A stretch of DNA of 64,000 nucleotides, from contig OZ250161.1 in assembly GCA_965237985.1 (NCBI GenBank), positions 1,922,001 to 1,986,000 of the forward strand, read 5' to 3'. A program made the position numbers and the translations under genes. The notes beneath the pieces are model-generated. The model searched no databases. It worked only from the letters and a program-made list of their open reading frames with translations, and was not told where the DNA came from. How positions within the stretch are numbered: position 1 is the first letter of the stretch; each line of letters starts with the position of its first letter. Below, one piece after another: positions 8,066 to 19,165 of this stretch. Origin of the DNA: G965212025 sp965237985. Lineage in GTDB: Bacteria > Pseudomonadota > Gammaproteobacteria > Poriferisulfidales > Oxydemutatoraceae.

Positions 8066-9456
8066 TTTTTTTTGTTCCTGGTTACTCCCGCTTTCTTGAA
8101 ACGCGACAGGTCTTCGCTTTGTTGCGTCACTGCACATCCCCACTGCAATTCTTCATCCTGCGTGTAGCGCTTGCCAAGCTGCCAGGCAATTTGCGCACGC
8201 GCCAGTTCTACACCCAGGTAAAAAACGTGACCGACATCATGGCTCGAGTCCAGGTGCGGAAAAAATTCAAAGGGATCAGTGGCCACTTTGTAAATGTCGC
8301 GATTAAAAAAGTGCACTCCTTCAGACGATACCTGGATACGAAAATTCCGGTCCCTGATTTTACTGCCAAGCGCCGCTACTTCCTGTGCAGACATGGGGAA
8401 AGGTTTTCTTTCATGAAGCATCATGAGGTCATTGTGAATACCCGCCGGTGGTGTTTTTTGCTGGTGCGCGACATACAAAATCCGGCGTGCGAGGTCTGCT
8501 TCCCGGATCACTTTTTTACAGTGTTCACTGACCTGGGTTGTCAGGATGTTTCCTATCCGCAATTCTGAAGCGATCCCCAGCAGTAAGGTGTTCACTCCCG
8601 CCGTATCCACATGAGTCAGTTCAGTGAGATTTCCGGTGCCCATCATCATGGAGATTTCTGGATAGAGGTCGCGGATTTTCGCGTAACGCACGAGAGAAGT
8701 CATGAATCCACAATGGATGGGGTCCAGAACAGGGTCAACAATGAAATTTCGTCCTGTCTCGTTCAAGTGGTCAATTGCTTTCGTAAATGCAGTGAGATTT
8801 GTTGTGTCGGCAGGAACAAGTACGGGGGTTGCTGCCACCTCGTCTGCCACCCACAAGGTGTTTTCGGTGATGCTGAGCAAGTAGTCGGCACCATAATCCG
8901 CGGCGCTCAACAGGGATTTTGCTTCATGCGTATCGACGCTGGTTTTTAGGCCGTGTTCCTTGAGGAGCTTGATGGTGTCGCCTAAATGCGCGAAAGAGGT
9001 GTCGGGGAGAAATCCGAGATCGATGACATCCGCGCCCTCGTTATGCAGTTGCCAGGCCTTGGCCAGAATGATGTCAGGCGTTAGCAAAGGTGCGTCGCAG
9101 ATTTCCGCGAAAATTTTTATTTCATGTTTGTTGAAGTCTTCTGCTTTTCTTGTTTTTCCGGAAAAGTAGTCGGGCAAGTCACGGAGTTCTTCCGGGCCAC
9201 GTTTGAAAGGAATGCCGAAATGTTCGGAAAGCCGGTTCAGATCTCCACGAAATCTCCCAGGGAGCACCACCAGATCAATATTTTCGGGAGGGGTGAAACG
9301 CCGCATAATGATTTTTTCAGTCAACAGTGCGGCGACTTGCACGCCCAGTTGCACGACGTGGTACCTGCAGTCCTCAGGCTCTATTTCAGCCAGAATTTTT
9401 TCAAGGCTTGGTTGTGCTAGTTTCCCGGTCAGAAAAAGCAATTGTTTTTTGTGCAT
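8062..9456 (-). CDS. Dihydropteroate synthase-like protein (H4MPT biosynthesis type)
   Basis: 464 residues. The N-terminal domain (about 130 residues, LFLTGKLAQPSLEKIL and IDLVVLPGRFRGDL) is typical of the extended DHPS-like proteins of methylotroph H4MPT clusters. It is followed by a pterin-binding TIM-barrel with LHNEGADVIDLGF, GLKTSVDTHE, and NFIVDPVLDPIHCGF. These proteins are thought to act in joining pterin and the aminobenzoate-derived part of H4MPT; this is context knowledge, not proved by sequence. It ends in a lysine-rich tail (TRNKKK) overlapping the DUF447 start. It is the first visible gene of the DHPS-DUF447-mfnB operon. Confidence 0.82.
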   Translation of the reverse strand: MHKKQLLFLTGKLAQPSLEKILAEIEPEDCRYHVVQLGVQVAALLTEKIIMRRFTPPENIDLVVLPGRFRGDLNRLSEHFGIPFKRGPEELRDLPDYFSGKTRKAEDFNKHEIKIFAEICDAPLLTPDIILAKAWQLHNEGADVIDLGFLPDTSFAHLGDTIKLLKEHGLKTSVDTHEAKSLLSAADYGADYLLSITENTLWVADEVAATPVLVPADTTNLTAFTKAIDHLNETGRNFIVDPVLDPIHCGFMTSLVRYAKIRDLYPEISMMMGTGNLTELTHVDTAGVNTLLLGIASELRIGNILTTQVSEHCKKVIREADLARRILYVAHQQKTPPAGIHNDLMMLHERKPFPMSAQEVAALGSKIRDRNFRIQVSSEGVHFFNRDIYKVATDPFEFFPHLDSSHDVGHVFYLGVELARAQIAWQLGKRYTQDEELQWGCAVTQQSEDLSRFKKAGVTRNKKK

Positions 9457-9712
9457 AAAATGAATCGACAGGTCTGGTTGACGCAGAAGCGTTCCTCGGC
9501 ATCCTGAATTTGAAGACGCCAGCTGACTGTGACGCTAAAAACTCCGGCACCCATGGCGACTGCCGCCACGATGTTTGAACTTAAATTGGTTGACGGCACG
9601 CAAAACGCCGACACCAGACTAAAGCCACATACCAACGCCTGCCTGCCTTCGTTTGCGGCAACTGCTTTTCCGCCACGCTCAACATCCACCATTATGAGCT
9701 CAGTTTTTACTA
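9457..9712. other. Gap between the H4MPT operon and tRNA-Ala, no firm gene
   Basis: The minus strand is open across this stretch (part of a 165-codon frame ending at 9429) and includes a hydrophobic run GFSLVSAFCVPSTNLSSNIV. That frame also runs antisense through tRNA-Ala, so it is probably not a complete gene. It may be the tail of a membrane protein cut off when the tRNA-Ala/23S unit moved here, but I do not recognise it. Confidence 0.3.
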
Positions 9713-9742
9713 TTGCAAATGCAAGGTAACTCCTATTATTAT
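9713..9742 (+). promoter_or_regulatory. Probable sigma70 promoter of the tRNA-Ala/23S/5S unit
   Basis: TTGCAA at 9713-9718 and TATTAT at 9737-9742 are 18 bases apart and lie 15 bases before tRNA-Ala. The stretch after the -10 is GC-rich (GCACGGGC), as in stringently controlled stable-RNA promoters. With no 16S gene upstream, this promoter would have to drive the 23S and 5S genes. Confidence 0.5.
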
Positions 9743-9757
9743 GCACGGGCAACGCGT

Positions 9758-9830
9758 GGGGCCATAGCTCATTCGGGAGAGCGCCTGCTTTGCAAGCAGG
9801 AGGTAGGGAGTTCGATTCTCCTTGGCTCCA
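9758..9830 (+). tRNA. tRNA-Ala (anticodon TGC)
   Basis: The 73-nt sequence folds as a cloverleaf: acceptor GGGGCCA pairs with TGGCTCC and discriminator A; D-arm TAGCTCATTCGGGAGAGC; anticodon stem CCTGC/GCAGG with loop TTTGCAA giving anticodon TGC; T-arm GGGAGTTCGATTCTCC. CCA is not encoded. In standard proteobacterial rrn operons this tRNA sits between 16S and 23S together with tRNA-Ile. Here it is the first gene, about 186 bases before 23S, and no tRNA-Ile or 16S precedes it. Confidence 0.97.
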
Positions 9831-10016
9831 GACTTTGTGAAGCGGGAGCGTTATTTTCCTGTTGAGGATGGTGCACGCCTGCTCCCTGCACGATTTGTTG
9901 CAGGTGTTTTTATACAATCTGAACACTGTAAAAATAACGAAAGCGTTTTAAGTATCGTTGTAAGTTGTTTGCGGCGCGTAACCTCTGTAACCTCAACAGG
10001 TTGTTTGAGGCTGCAC

Positions 10017-12932
<2,916 letters not shown>

Positions 12933-13008
12933 GTGCAGCACTCAAGCAACTTAGAGAGGATGCTTGAAACGAACATTTTTTACAGGACTGAAGTCAGTTT
13001 ATATTTTT

Positions 13009-13127
13009 TGCCCGGTGGCAATGGAGAGCTGGAACCACCCGATCTCGTTCCGAACTCGGAAGTGACACGACTCATCGCCGATGGTAGTGCGGGGTTTCCC
13101 CGTGCGAGAGTAGGACACCGCCGGGCT
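13009..13127 (+). rRNA. 5S ribosomal RNA
   Basis: About 119 nt. TGCCCGGTGGC at the 5' end pairs with GCCGGGC at the 3' end, and the core has the conserved GATCTCGTTCCGAACTCGGAAG and CGCCGATGGTAGTG blocks. It follows 23S by 76 bases. A run of seven T immediately after the last helix probably ends transcription. A second, degraded copy lies about 1 kb downstream. Confidence 0.95.
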
Positions 13128-13268
13128 TTTTTTAAGGCGTTGGTGATGCGTCTGTTTTTTCTTGATCATGAGGGAAGTAGAGCAGTTGATTTGACATCAA
13201 TAGCGTGTGGCCGCCTTTCTTTTGGGTGGTGGGGTGCCTTGGCTTTTTCCAGTGATGGGGGGCGTTTC

Positions 13269-14078
13269 ATGTTGACAAAACACTACAAATTGGTTCTTTT
13301 AGTCGTTGCGTCTTTCTTATATGGCGGGATGCCTACCGAAAAATTTGGATACTGAACTTGGAACTGGAGGTTCTAGAGTTTCTGGCGCTGGCGGGAGCAG
13401 TGGGTAAAGTTCTGCTCTGCTAAACAGACAAAGGAGTCAACCCGTTGTGCACGACCTATTGGAACTGTGTTCCTGGTTGAGGCTGAAAAACCACAAGTGA
13501 CTGTACCGGCACTCGAGAAACCTGACTCGCGTCCCATTTTAGACCTTATTTATGGCTCAAAGTGGTTGTTTCCAGGTCTTGAATAGAGGAAGGGCACTTG
13601 CATCCTTACAGAAAGAAAGGAGCCTTGCGGCAAGTTGAGAGTTAAAGGAGGACATAAGAAAAGGACAGTGAGTCGGGGCGGATTATTTGTTGATAGCCGA
13701 TTTGGTTTTTTCTGAAGCTAACGCTGGCGGAACTGCATTAGGTCTTGGAGCCCTTGTTCCTGGACCGTTAGGCTTGGTTTTGGGTGGGGATAAATACTAA
13801 AGATCTTGAGGCTCAGACCGTCCTGACATTAACAAGTGTTAAAACAGGCATACAAGAGGCAGTAGCAGAAGGAAGTGCATCCAAGTCAGACTTGGGTTTT
13901 GCCTTGGATGGTGCCTTTGCTGCCGGCTTCGATTGGCCTTGCTGGTGGTGGCGGAGTCAGTAAAGATACTGATTTGAACAAAATTATCATTGCAGCCTTC
14001 CTTGATGCCCATAACAACCTTGTCAGCCAGTTGCGTGTTTCCCCAATCAATAATGTTGCGTGTTTCCCCAATCAATAA
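13269..14078 (+). pseudogene. Shattered CsgG-like lipoprotein gene
   Basis: A single protein can be followed only by switching frames about six times. It starts at ATG 13269 with a signal-peptide-like MLTKHYKLVLLVVASFLYGG and, in the next frame, a lipobox Cys. Then come NLDTELGTGGSRVSGAGG, RPIGTVFLVEAEKPQVT, SGCFQVLNRGRALASLQKER, LIADLVFSEANAGGTALGLG, KDLEAQTVLTLTSVKTGIQE and DLNKIIIAAFLDAHNNLV. This order matches outer-membrane lipoproteins of the CsgG/curli-assembly-like family common in methanotrophs. With this many frameshifts it cannot be expressed. It sits between the two 5S copies. Confidence 0.72.
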
Positions 14079-14131
14079 TGTCGCCCCGGAAGGAACTACT
14101 GAACAAATTGGGTATTAAACAGTGTGCCGCC

Positions 14132-14262
14132 AGCCCGGCCTAGTGGTAATAAAGAGTTGGAACCACCTGATCTCGTTCCGAACTCGGAAGTGACACGACT
14201 CATCGCCGATGGTAGCGCAGAGTTTCTTCGTGCGAGAGTGGGACAGGACACCGTAACCGGGC
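14132..14262 (+). pseudogene. Second, degenerate 5S rRNA copy
   Basis: About 131 nt matching the first 5S through ACCTGATCTCGTTCCGAACT and GACACGACTCATCGCCGATG. It has an altered 5' arm (CCCGGCCTAGTGGTAATAAAG), GCGCAGAGTTTCTTCG for GCGGGGTTTCCCCG, and an insertion that repeats GGACA near 14242. The 3' end CCGGGC and T-run are kept, so it might still act as a terminator. The extra bases make a functional 5S unlikely. No 23S precedes this copy. Confidence 0.8.
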
Positions 14263-14339
14263 TTTTTGTGTTGTGGTGTGGCATGCTCGCTATCAGCTTT
14301 CTACCATAAAATTCCAGTGTTTTCATACCTGAGCGCTGC

Positions 14340-14997
14340 ATGCTGGTCCCGGTAGTGGGCTTGACAGTAGTTGACGCATTGAATATCGTGGTGGCCAGGC
14401 TAGATGCCACCCCAAAGATAGAGCAAATGTTTCAAGAAAAGTTCAGTTTTCTGGCTAATGGCCGGCGGCTTATGCTGGTTACCGGGCACAGGCGGGAGAG
14501 TTTTGGTGGGGGCTTTGAGCGCATCTGTCAGGCTTTGGTGATGATAGCCGAGACTTTTCCAGATTTAGATCTCAATCCCAATCGTTTATCCCGTGCATCT
14601 CAATCCCAAGGTCAACGAACCGGTGAACAGGTTACTGTCGGGGGTTCAAAACATCCATCTCCTGGAGCCTCTTGGTTATTTGCCATTTGTATACTTCATG
14701 AAGCGGGCTTATATCATCCTCACTGATTCCGGAGGCGTTCAGGAAGAAGCGCCATCGCTTGGCAAGCCTGTGCTGGTCATGCGTGACACTACCGAAAGGC
14801 CGGAAGCTGTGGTGGCGGGTACGGTGAAACTGGTTGGCACCGAAGTGCATAACATATTCACGAACACCAGCAGGCTTTTGCGGGATCCGGAATGTTATCA
14901 AAGCATGAGTTTTTCTCATAATCCTTATGGAGATGGCAAAGCCAGTATCCGCATAGCCAGAACGCTACTGGACTTTCAGGAAGATCAAGCATCGTGA
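14340..14997 (+). pseudogene. wecB: UDP-GlcNAc 2-epimerase (wecB) remnant, N-terminus lost and frameshifted
   Basis: WecB converts UDP-GlcNAc to UDP-ManNAc. Only the part from about residue 180 of the family is present: TVVDALNIVVARLD, then MLVTGHRRESFGGGFERICQ. A break near 14575-14600 follows, where CTCAATCCCAA occurs twice. In another frame it continues YPVHLNPKVNEPV, LTDSGGVQEEAPSLGKPVLV and MRDTTERPEAVVAGTVKLVG. No start or N-terminal half is found upstream, where the second 5S lies, so the gene was truncated by a rearrangement there. It ends 4 bases into wecC. Confidence 0.85.
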
Positions 14998-16277
14998 ATT
15001 TTTCTGTTGTCTCTGTGATAGGGCTTGGTCATATCGGGTTACCCACGGTTGCTCTGCTGGCATCGCACAAGAAAAAGGTAATTGGGGTCGATGTTAATCC
15101 CGAAGTTGTTGATGCAATCAATCTTGGCAAAGCTCCTGTAGTTGAACCTGGCTTGGATATTTTGCTGCGAACCGCTGTGACAGATGGTTATTTACGCGCC
15201 ACCACTCAAGTGGAGCCTGCAGATGCTTTTCTTATTGCCGTACCCACGCCCTTGGCCGCGGGTCGTACGGCGGACACCAGCCATATTCAGCAAGTGAGTC
15301 GCTCAATTGCACCGGTATTGAAAAAAGGTGATTTAGTGATTCTTGAATCGACTTCTCCAGTAGGCACAACCAAAAAAATGGTCAATTGGCTGGCCAATTT
15401 TCGGCCTGATCTTAGTTTTCCGCAAAGCTGCGGTGCGGAGTCGGATATTCGGGTCGCATACTGCCCGGAAAGGGTTCTTCCAGGACACATTATTCAGGAA
15501 TTGGTCACGAATGAGCGGGTCATTGGAGGCATGACCTCAAAGTGCTCAGAGATTGCCGTGGATTTTTATCAGATGTATGTGGAAGGAAAGTGTGTTGTTA
15601 CTACAGTGCACACCGCGGAAATGGTCAAACTGGTAGAAAATAGTTTTCGTGATTTAAATATCGCCTTTGCCAACGAGCTTTCAATGATCTCCGATAAACT
15701 GGATATCAATGTCTGGGAGTTGATCCGCCTTGCCAATCGGCATCCCAGGGTCAATATACTTCGGCCTGGACCAGGAGTGGGGGGTCACTGCATAGCGGTT
15801 GACCCTTGGTTTATTGTGAGCCACTTTCCTGATGAAGCCCCCCTGATCAGAACCGCGCGAGAGGTAAATGAATCCAAGACTGCATGGGTTCTGAGCAAAG
15901 TTGAATTGGCGGTGGCAGACTTTCTGAAACAACATCCCTCAAGAAAAGCGAAAGAGCTGACAATTGCCTTTTTCGGTTTGACCTACAAACCAGATATTGA
16001 TGACTTAAGAGAAAGTCCAGCGCTACGAATAGCTACCGAGCTAAGAGCCAGGCACAGTGGCAAAGTCCTCATTGTGGAACCTAATATTTCCACCTTGGCG
16101 GGCGGCAAACTGCGCGGTTGTGAATTGGTTGACCTGAACACAGCAATCGCCGAAGCGGATATTCAGGTGCTGTTGGTTGCTCACCGGGAATTTAAAGCTC
16201 AGTGGCGAACCTCTAAGGGCAAAAGTTTTGTGATTGATGCTGTAGGAATATCTGAGAATGAAGACCGGCACTCATGA
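14994..16277 (+). CDS. wecC: UDP-N-acetyl-D-mannosaminuronate dehydrogenase
   Basis: 427 residues, intact. It oxidises UDP-ManNAc to UDP-ManNAcA with NAD+, for a cell-surface polysaccharide. The Rossmann loop VIGLGHIGLPTVAL is at the N-terminus, ESTSPVGTT follows the central helix, and GVGGHCIAVDPWF near residue 260 contains the catalytic Cys. The C-terminal domain starts with FFGLTYKPDIDDLRESPAL. The start is the GTG overlapping the stop of the wecB remnant. Its substrate-supplying partner wecB is broken here, so either another epimerase exists elsewhere or this gene is on its way out. It could also be a closely related UDP-sugar dehydrogenase. Confidence 0.9.
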   Translation: MNFSVVSVIGLGHIGLPTVALLASHKKKVIGVDVNPEVVDAINLGKAPVVEPGLDILLRTAVTDGYLRATTQVEPADAFLIAVPTPLAAGRTADTSHIQQVSRSIAPVLKKGDLVILESTSPVGTTKKMVNWLANFRPDLSFPQSCGAESDIRVAYCPERVLPGHIIQELVTNERVIGGMTSKCSEIAVDFYQMYVEGKCVVTTVHTAEMVKLVENSFRDLNIAFANELSMISDKLDINVWELIRLANRHPRVNILRPGPGVGGHCIAVDPWFIVSHFPDEAPLIRTAREVNESKTAWVLSKVELAVADFLKQHPSRKAKELTIAFFGLTYKPDIDDLRESPALRIATELRARHSGKVLIVEPNISTLAGGKLRGCELVDLNTAIAEADIQVLLVAHREFKAQWRTSKGKSFVIDAVGISENEDRHS

Positions 16278-16380
16278 GGCTATCACTCAACTTTCATGTA
16301 GGGGGGATATTTGAAAACTTGCGGAAACGACAGACCCGCTGATCCGTGCGACTGCCGATGAATAGTGCAGGACCGCTGTT

Positions 16381-17577
16381 TTGAAGATTTTATTCCTCAG
16401 CTTCTACTACTGTCCCGATCTTGGCGTGGGGTCATTTCGTTCCGCTCAGTTGATACGTGCGTTGCAACAACAATTGCCTGAAGGCGCACACATAGAGGTC
16501 ATCACGACACAGCCTAATCGCTACAGTAGCTATCACATCAGCGAGGTTCCCGAACTTGAAGAATTTCCTGGGTTGACCATCCGCCGGATAAAAATACCCG
16601 CACATAAAAGTGGACTGATCGATCAGACATGGAGTTTTGTTGCCTACGCTCGTCAGGTATTGAGACTGGTGTGGAACTCTGACTATCAATTGGTTTACGG
16701 TACTTCATCCCGCCTGATGACAGCAGCCCTTGCTTCTTGTATAGCCCGGAAAAAAAAGGCAGTGCTTTATCTGGATATTCGCGATATTTTCGTTGATGGA
16801 ATCACAAGTGTATTACCGAAGAGAATTGTGCCTTTGGCGGCATATTTTTTTTCACTGGTGGAAAGGTGGACCATCAGGAAGGCGACCAAGGTCAATCTGG
16901 TTTCTGAAGGTTTCAGGGAGTATTTTCTGAGCCGCTACCCTTTTCAGAATTACTCGTACTACACGAATTGCATTGATCCTGTATTCATAAATGAACATAG
17001 CGCTGAAAGCAGCTGCAAGGCAGACAAACCAACGACCATTTTAACAGTTCTTTATGCGGGTAATATAGGCGAGGGTCAAGGGTTGCACAACATCGTTCCA
17101 GCGTTGGCAAAACGTCTTGAAAAACGTATTCAGTTTCGTTTGTTCGGTGATGGCGGGCGTAAAAGCCAGCTTGAGGAGAAATTAGCCGAGCTGAATTGTA
17201 GTAATGTGGAACTTCTACCGCCGGTCAGTCGCAATCATCTGTTGGCTGAATACCAGAAAGCTGATGTTTTGTTTATTCACTCGAATGCTTTCGACGCATT
17301 CAAGAAAATTATTCCCTCAAAAATCTTTGAATATGCAGCGACTGACAAGCCGATTTGGGCTGGGGTGCATGGTTACGCGGAAACCTTCATTAAAAAGGAA
17401 ATCAGTAATGTTGTAGTTTTCAAACCCTGCAATGTAAAAGATGCAGTAGTTGTGTTCGATCAGCTGAATCACTCGTTGCGTTCCCGGCGTCGGGAATTTA
17501 TAGAAAAGTTTTCCTGTAAATCTGTCCTGAAGGCTTTGGCCGGAGACATCATTGCCTGCCTGCCGAAAAGTTGCTGA
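16381..17577 (+). CDS. Glycosyltransferase, GT4/WbuB-like
   Basis: 398 residues of the GT-B type. The N-terminal domain starts MKILFLSFYYCPDLGVGSFR, the typical opening of WbuB-like GT4 enzymes that transfer sugars during O-antigen or exopolysaccharide assembly. The C-terminal nucleotide-sugar domain starts VLYAGNIGEGQGLHNIVPAL near residue 224 and contains IPSKIFEYAATDKPI near residue 312. The start is TTG at 16381, because homology begins exactly there; there is no better in-frame ATG. It lies 103 bases after wecC on the same strand. Acceptor and sugar cannot be told from sequence. Confidence 0.82.
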   Translation: MKILFLSFYYCPDLGVGSFRSAQLIRALQQQLPEGAHIEVITTQPNRYSSYHISEVPELEEFPGLTIRRIKIPAHKSGLIDQTWSFVAYARQVLRLVWNSDYQLVYGTSSRLMTAALASCIARKKKAVLYLDIRDIFVDGITSVLPKRIVPLAAYFFSLVERWTIRKATKVNLVSEGFREYFLSRYPFQNYSYYTNCIDPVFINEHSAESSCKADKPTTILTVLYAGNIGEGQGLHNIVPALAKRLEKRIQFRLFGDGGRKSQLEEKLAELNCSNVELLPPVSRNHLLAEYQKADVLFIHSNAFDAFKKIIPSKIFEYAATDKPIWAGVHGYAETFIKKEISNVVVFKPCNVKDAVVVFDQLNHSLRSRRREFIEKFSCKSVLKALAGDIIACLPKSC

Positions 17578-17782
17578 CGGATTCACTGGGGTGAGAATGA
17601 GGGGGTCCGAAAAATTTGGACAATGAACTGGTCAAGGTGTACTTTCACCCTTTTGACAAAGGAGAAACAGACCATGGAAAAACGAAGCAGTTCCTCCTGG
17701 TTTTTCAAGTTTTAGGTAGCACTGGAAGCATTGCGCAGAGTAGATCAATCAAGATGTCGTTGCCAGCTGTCAGGTAATTCCA

Positions 17783-18104
17783 CATCTAACCCGATGTTTT
17801 CTTCGCCGGGTATCCCGAAGATGTACTCAACGCTTTCGTTGTCCAAACATTTGATGAAAAGTTCTGCTTCCATTCATAGGTTTTCTCCTGTGTGCAATCC
17901 AGTGGCAAGCAAGCAACACTCCAGTTGCAAAAAAATGACTCCTTTGCTGGGTGGGGCGGGGTTATAGCGTGTTCCTCCCTGCATTGGGGGCAATAACCTG
18001 GTTCCCCCTGTAAAAAAGTTTTGTCAGCGTCCCTGTCCGGTTTCGCGTGAACAATCCTGCCGCCCCCGAAGCATCAAAACATTTCCGTGCTGGAAATCGG
18101 GTCG
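17783..18104. repeat. Dispersed copy of the als/ilvI junction
   Basis: This 322-bp stretch matches 34589-34909 with scattered substitutions and one extra base (GTTCTGCTTCCATTCAT versus GTTCTGCTCCATTCAT). On the minus strand it holds the first roughly 30 codons of the als-like gene, the spacer before it, and the last codons and stop of ilvI. The inserted base breaks the als frame within the second codon. Divergence is much higher than between units of the nearby tandem arrays, so this duplication is older. Confidence 0.93.
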
Positions 18105-18901
18105 GCAGCCTGCACTTGGAAACGTCAGACAGTTGATGGCGTGCGTGCAGGGTTTGCTGGCAGCAAGGAAACCGTTGCACTCTTCACGAGAGTGTATATT
18201 CATAAAAGCTGCCGACGCCGAGGTCGGTCGGTGAGGTAACCCCACGATTTTTATCTCACAGGCTCAAGCCAGGAGCCGGGCGGGGGCGACAGGCGCAGGT
18301 CCAGCACCATCACCCACAAAGCAGGACTTGAGCCGTCGATAGGTGGTTGTTGCCGTTCGTCGCTTTACGACACGGCGAAAGGGGTGGCGAGCAGAATCCT
18401 GAGGTGATACAACGCCTGGACAAGCTACATTTCCAGTTCTCCTACCAGTAGCCGTCAAATGCTTTGGTATCGGCAACGCCAGGAGATTCCCATGGGCTGT
18501 CATCTGGTGCGGCGTTCGATACACCGAACGGGCATGACAGTGCCTACCGCAGCTCCCCAGCCAGTAAGCTACGTCCCGAGCACCGAACCTGCTGCGGGAC
18601 ATGGTAGTCAAACAGTTCAGCCGGATCTTGGACAACGACATCAGGTACATCCAGATGCGATGGGGATTCTTGTTTTTGATCGCCATCCCGGACTGGGCGA
18701 GCCGCAAGATTTTGGCATGGGGCAAGCTGTTGCATACCCTGGACAATGGCTGTTGGGGCGTTGGATGATGCACTCAGGTACAAAGAAGTCAGCCTGTAGA
18801 CGAACTGGATGACGGGAACCGAGGAGGAAGTGACCAAGCAGCTGAATTACAGATCGGAGAAGTCGCTGAACGGTGCGAAAACTGTGACCATCACAGAAAC
18901 A

Positions 18902-18959
18902 GTCCGCCTGCATTGCCGGGCTGGTATGATTACCTGGGTTTCCGGCATTGCAGGCGGAC
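18902..18959. repeat. Long inverted repeat (18-bp stem)
   Basis: GTCCGCCTGCATTGCCGG at 18902-18919 and CCGGCATTGCAGGCGGAC at 18942-18959 pair with a single mismatch around a 22-base loop. It lies just beyond the orfB remnant. There is no T-run after it, so it is not an ordinary intrinsic terminator; it may be an IS end, a REP-like unit or an RNA hairpin. Confidence 0.8.
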
Positions 18960-19165
18960 CCGACTCAGAGGGAAGGTCAATTTGAAAACTGTCATCAGCA
19001 CCTGGCTTTCTCACTTTGAAGGTGTGACGGTTCAGCGAGAGGTAACTTCAGTCATTATGCAGTGCACGGGCTGTTGAAATACCGGACTTGAGATGTCGAT
19101 GATTCCGACGCACCTTTTAGTTGACGTTTCCGCAGTGTTTTCGTTGGAGAAAGAAGGGATAGTCT

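Larger units (their letters stand above)
17588..18960 (+). mobile_element. Degraded IS3-family element carrying a foreign insert
   Basis: An orfA-like start is visible at 17674 (MEKRSSSSWFFKF, stop at 17713-17715, then VALEALRRVDQ in frame). It is interrupted by a 322-bp copy of the als/ilvI spacer. An orfB remnant follows at 18359-18830, readable only in alternating frames: NPEVIQRLDKLHFQFSYQ, then SRQMLWYRQRQEIPMG, then DMVVKQFSRILDNDIRYIQM and RWGFLFLIAIPDWASRKILA. The last is the DDE catalytic block typical of IS3/IS407-type OrfB; DDALRYKEVS follows after a shift. The DDE residues cannot be assembled into one protein, so the element is dead. The stretch 18105-18344 shows nothing recognisable. 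Confidence 0.75.

Noticed and set aside
9457..9757. Search for a 16S rRNA 3' end or tRNA-Ile upstream of tRNA-Ala
   Set aside because: No anti-Shine-Dalgarno GGATCACCTCCTT and no cloverleaf were found here; the region belongs to the end of the H4MPT operon.
9429..9926. 165-codon minus-strand frame through tRNA-Ala
   Set aside because: The peptide GESNSLPPACKAGALPNELW is the classic antisense translation of tRNA-Ala. Only the distal part might be a gene remnant.
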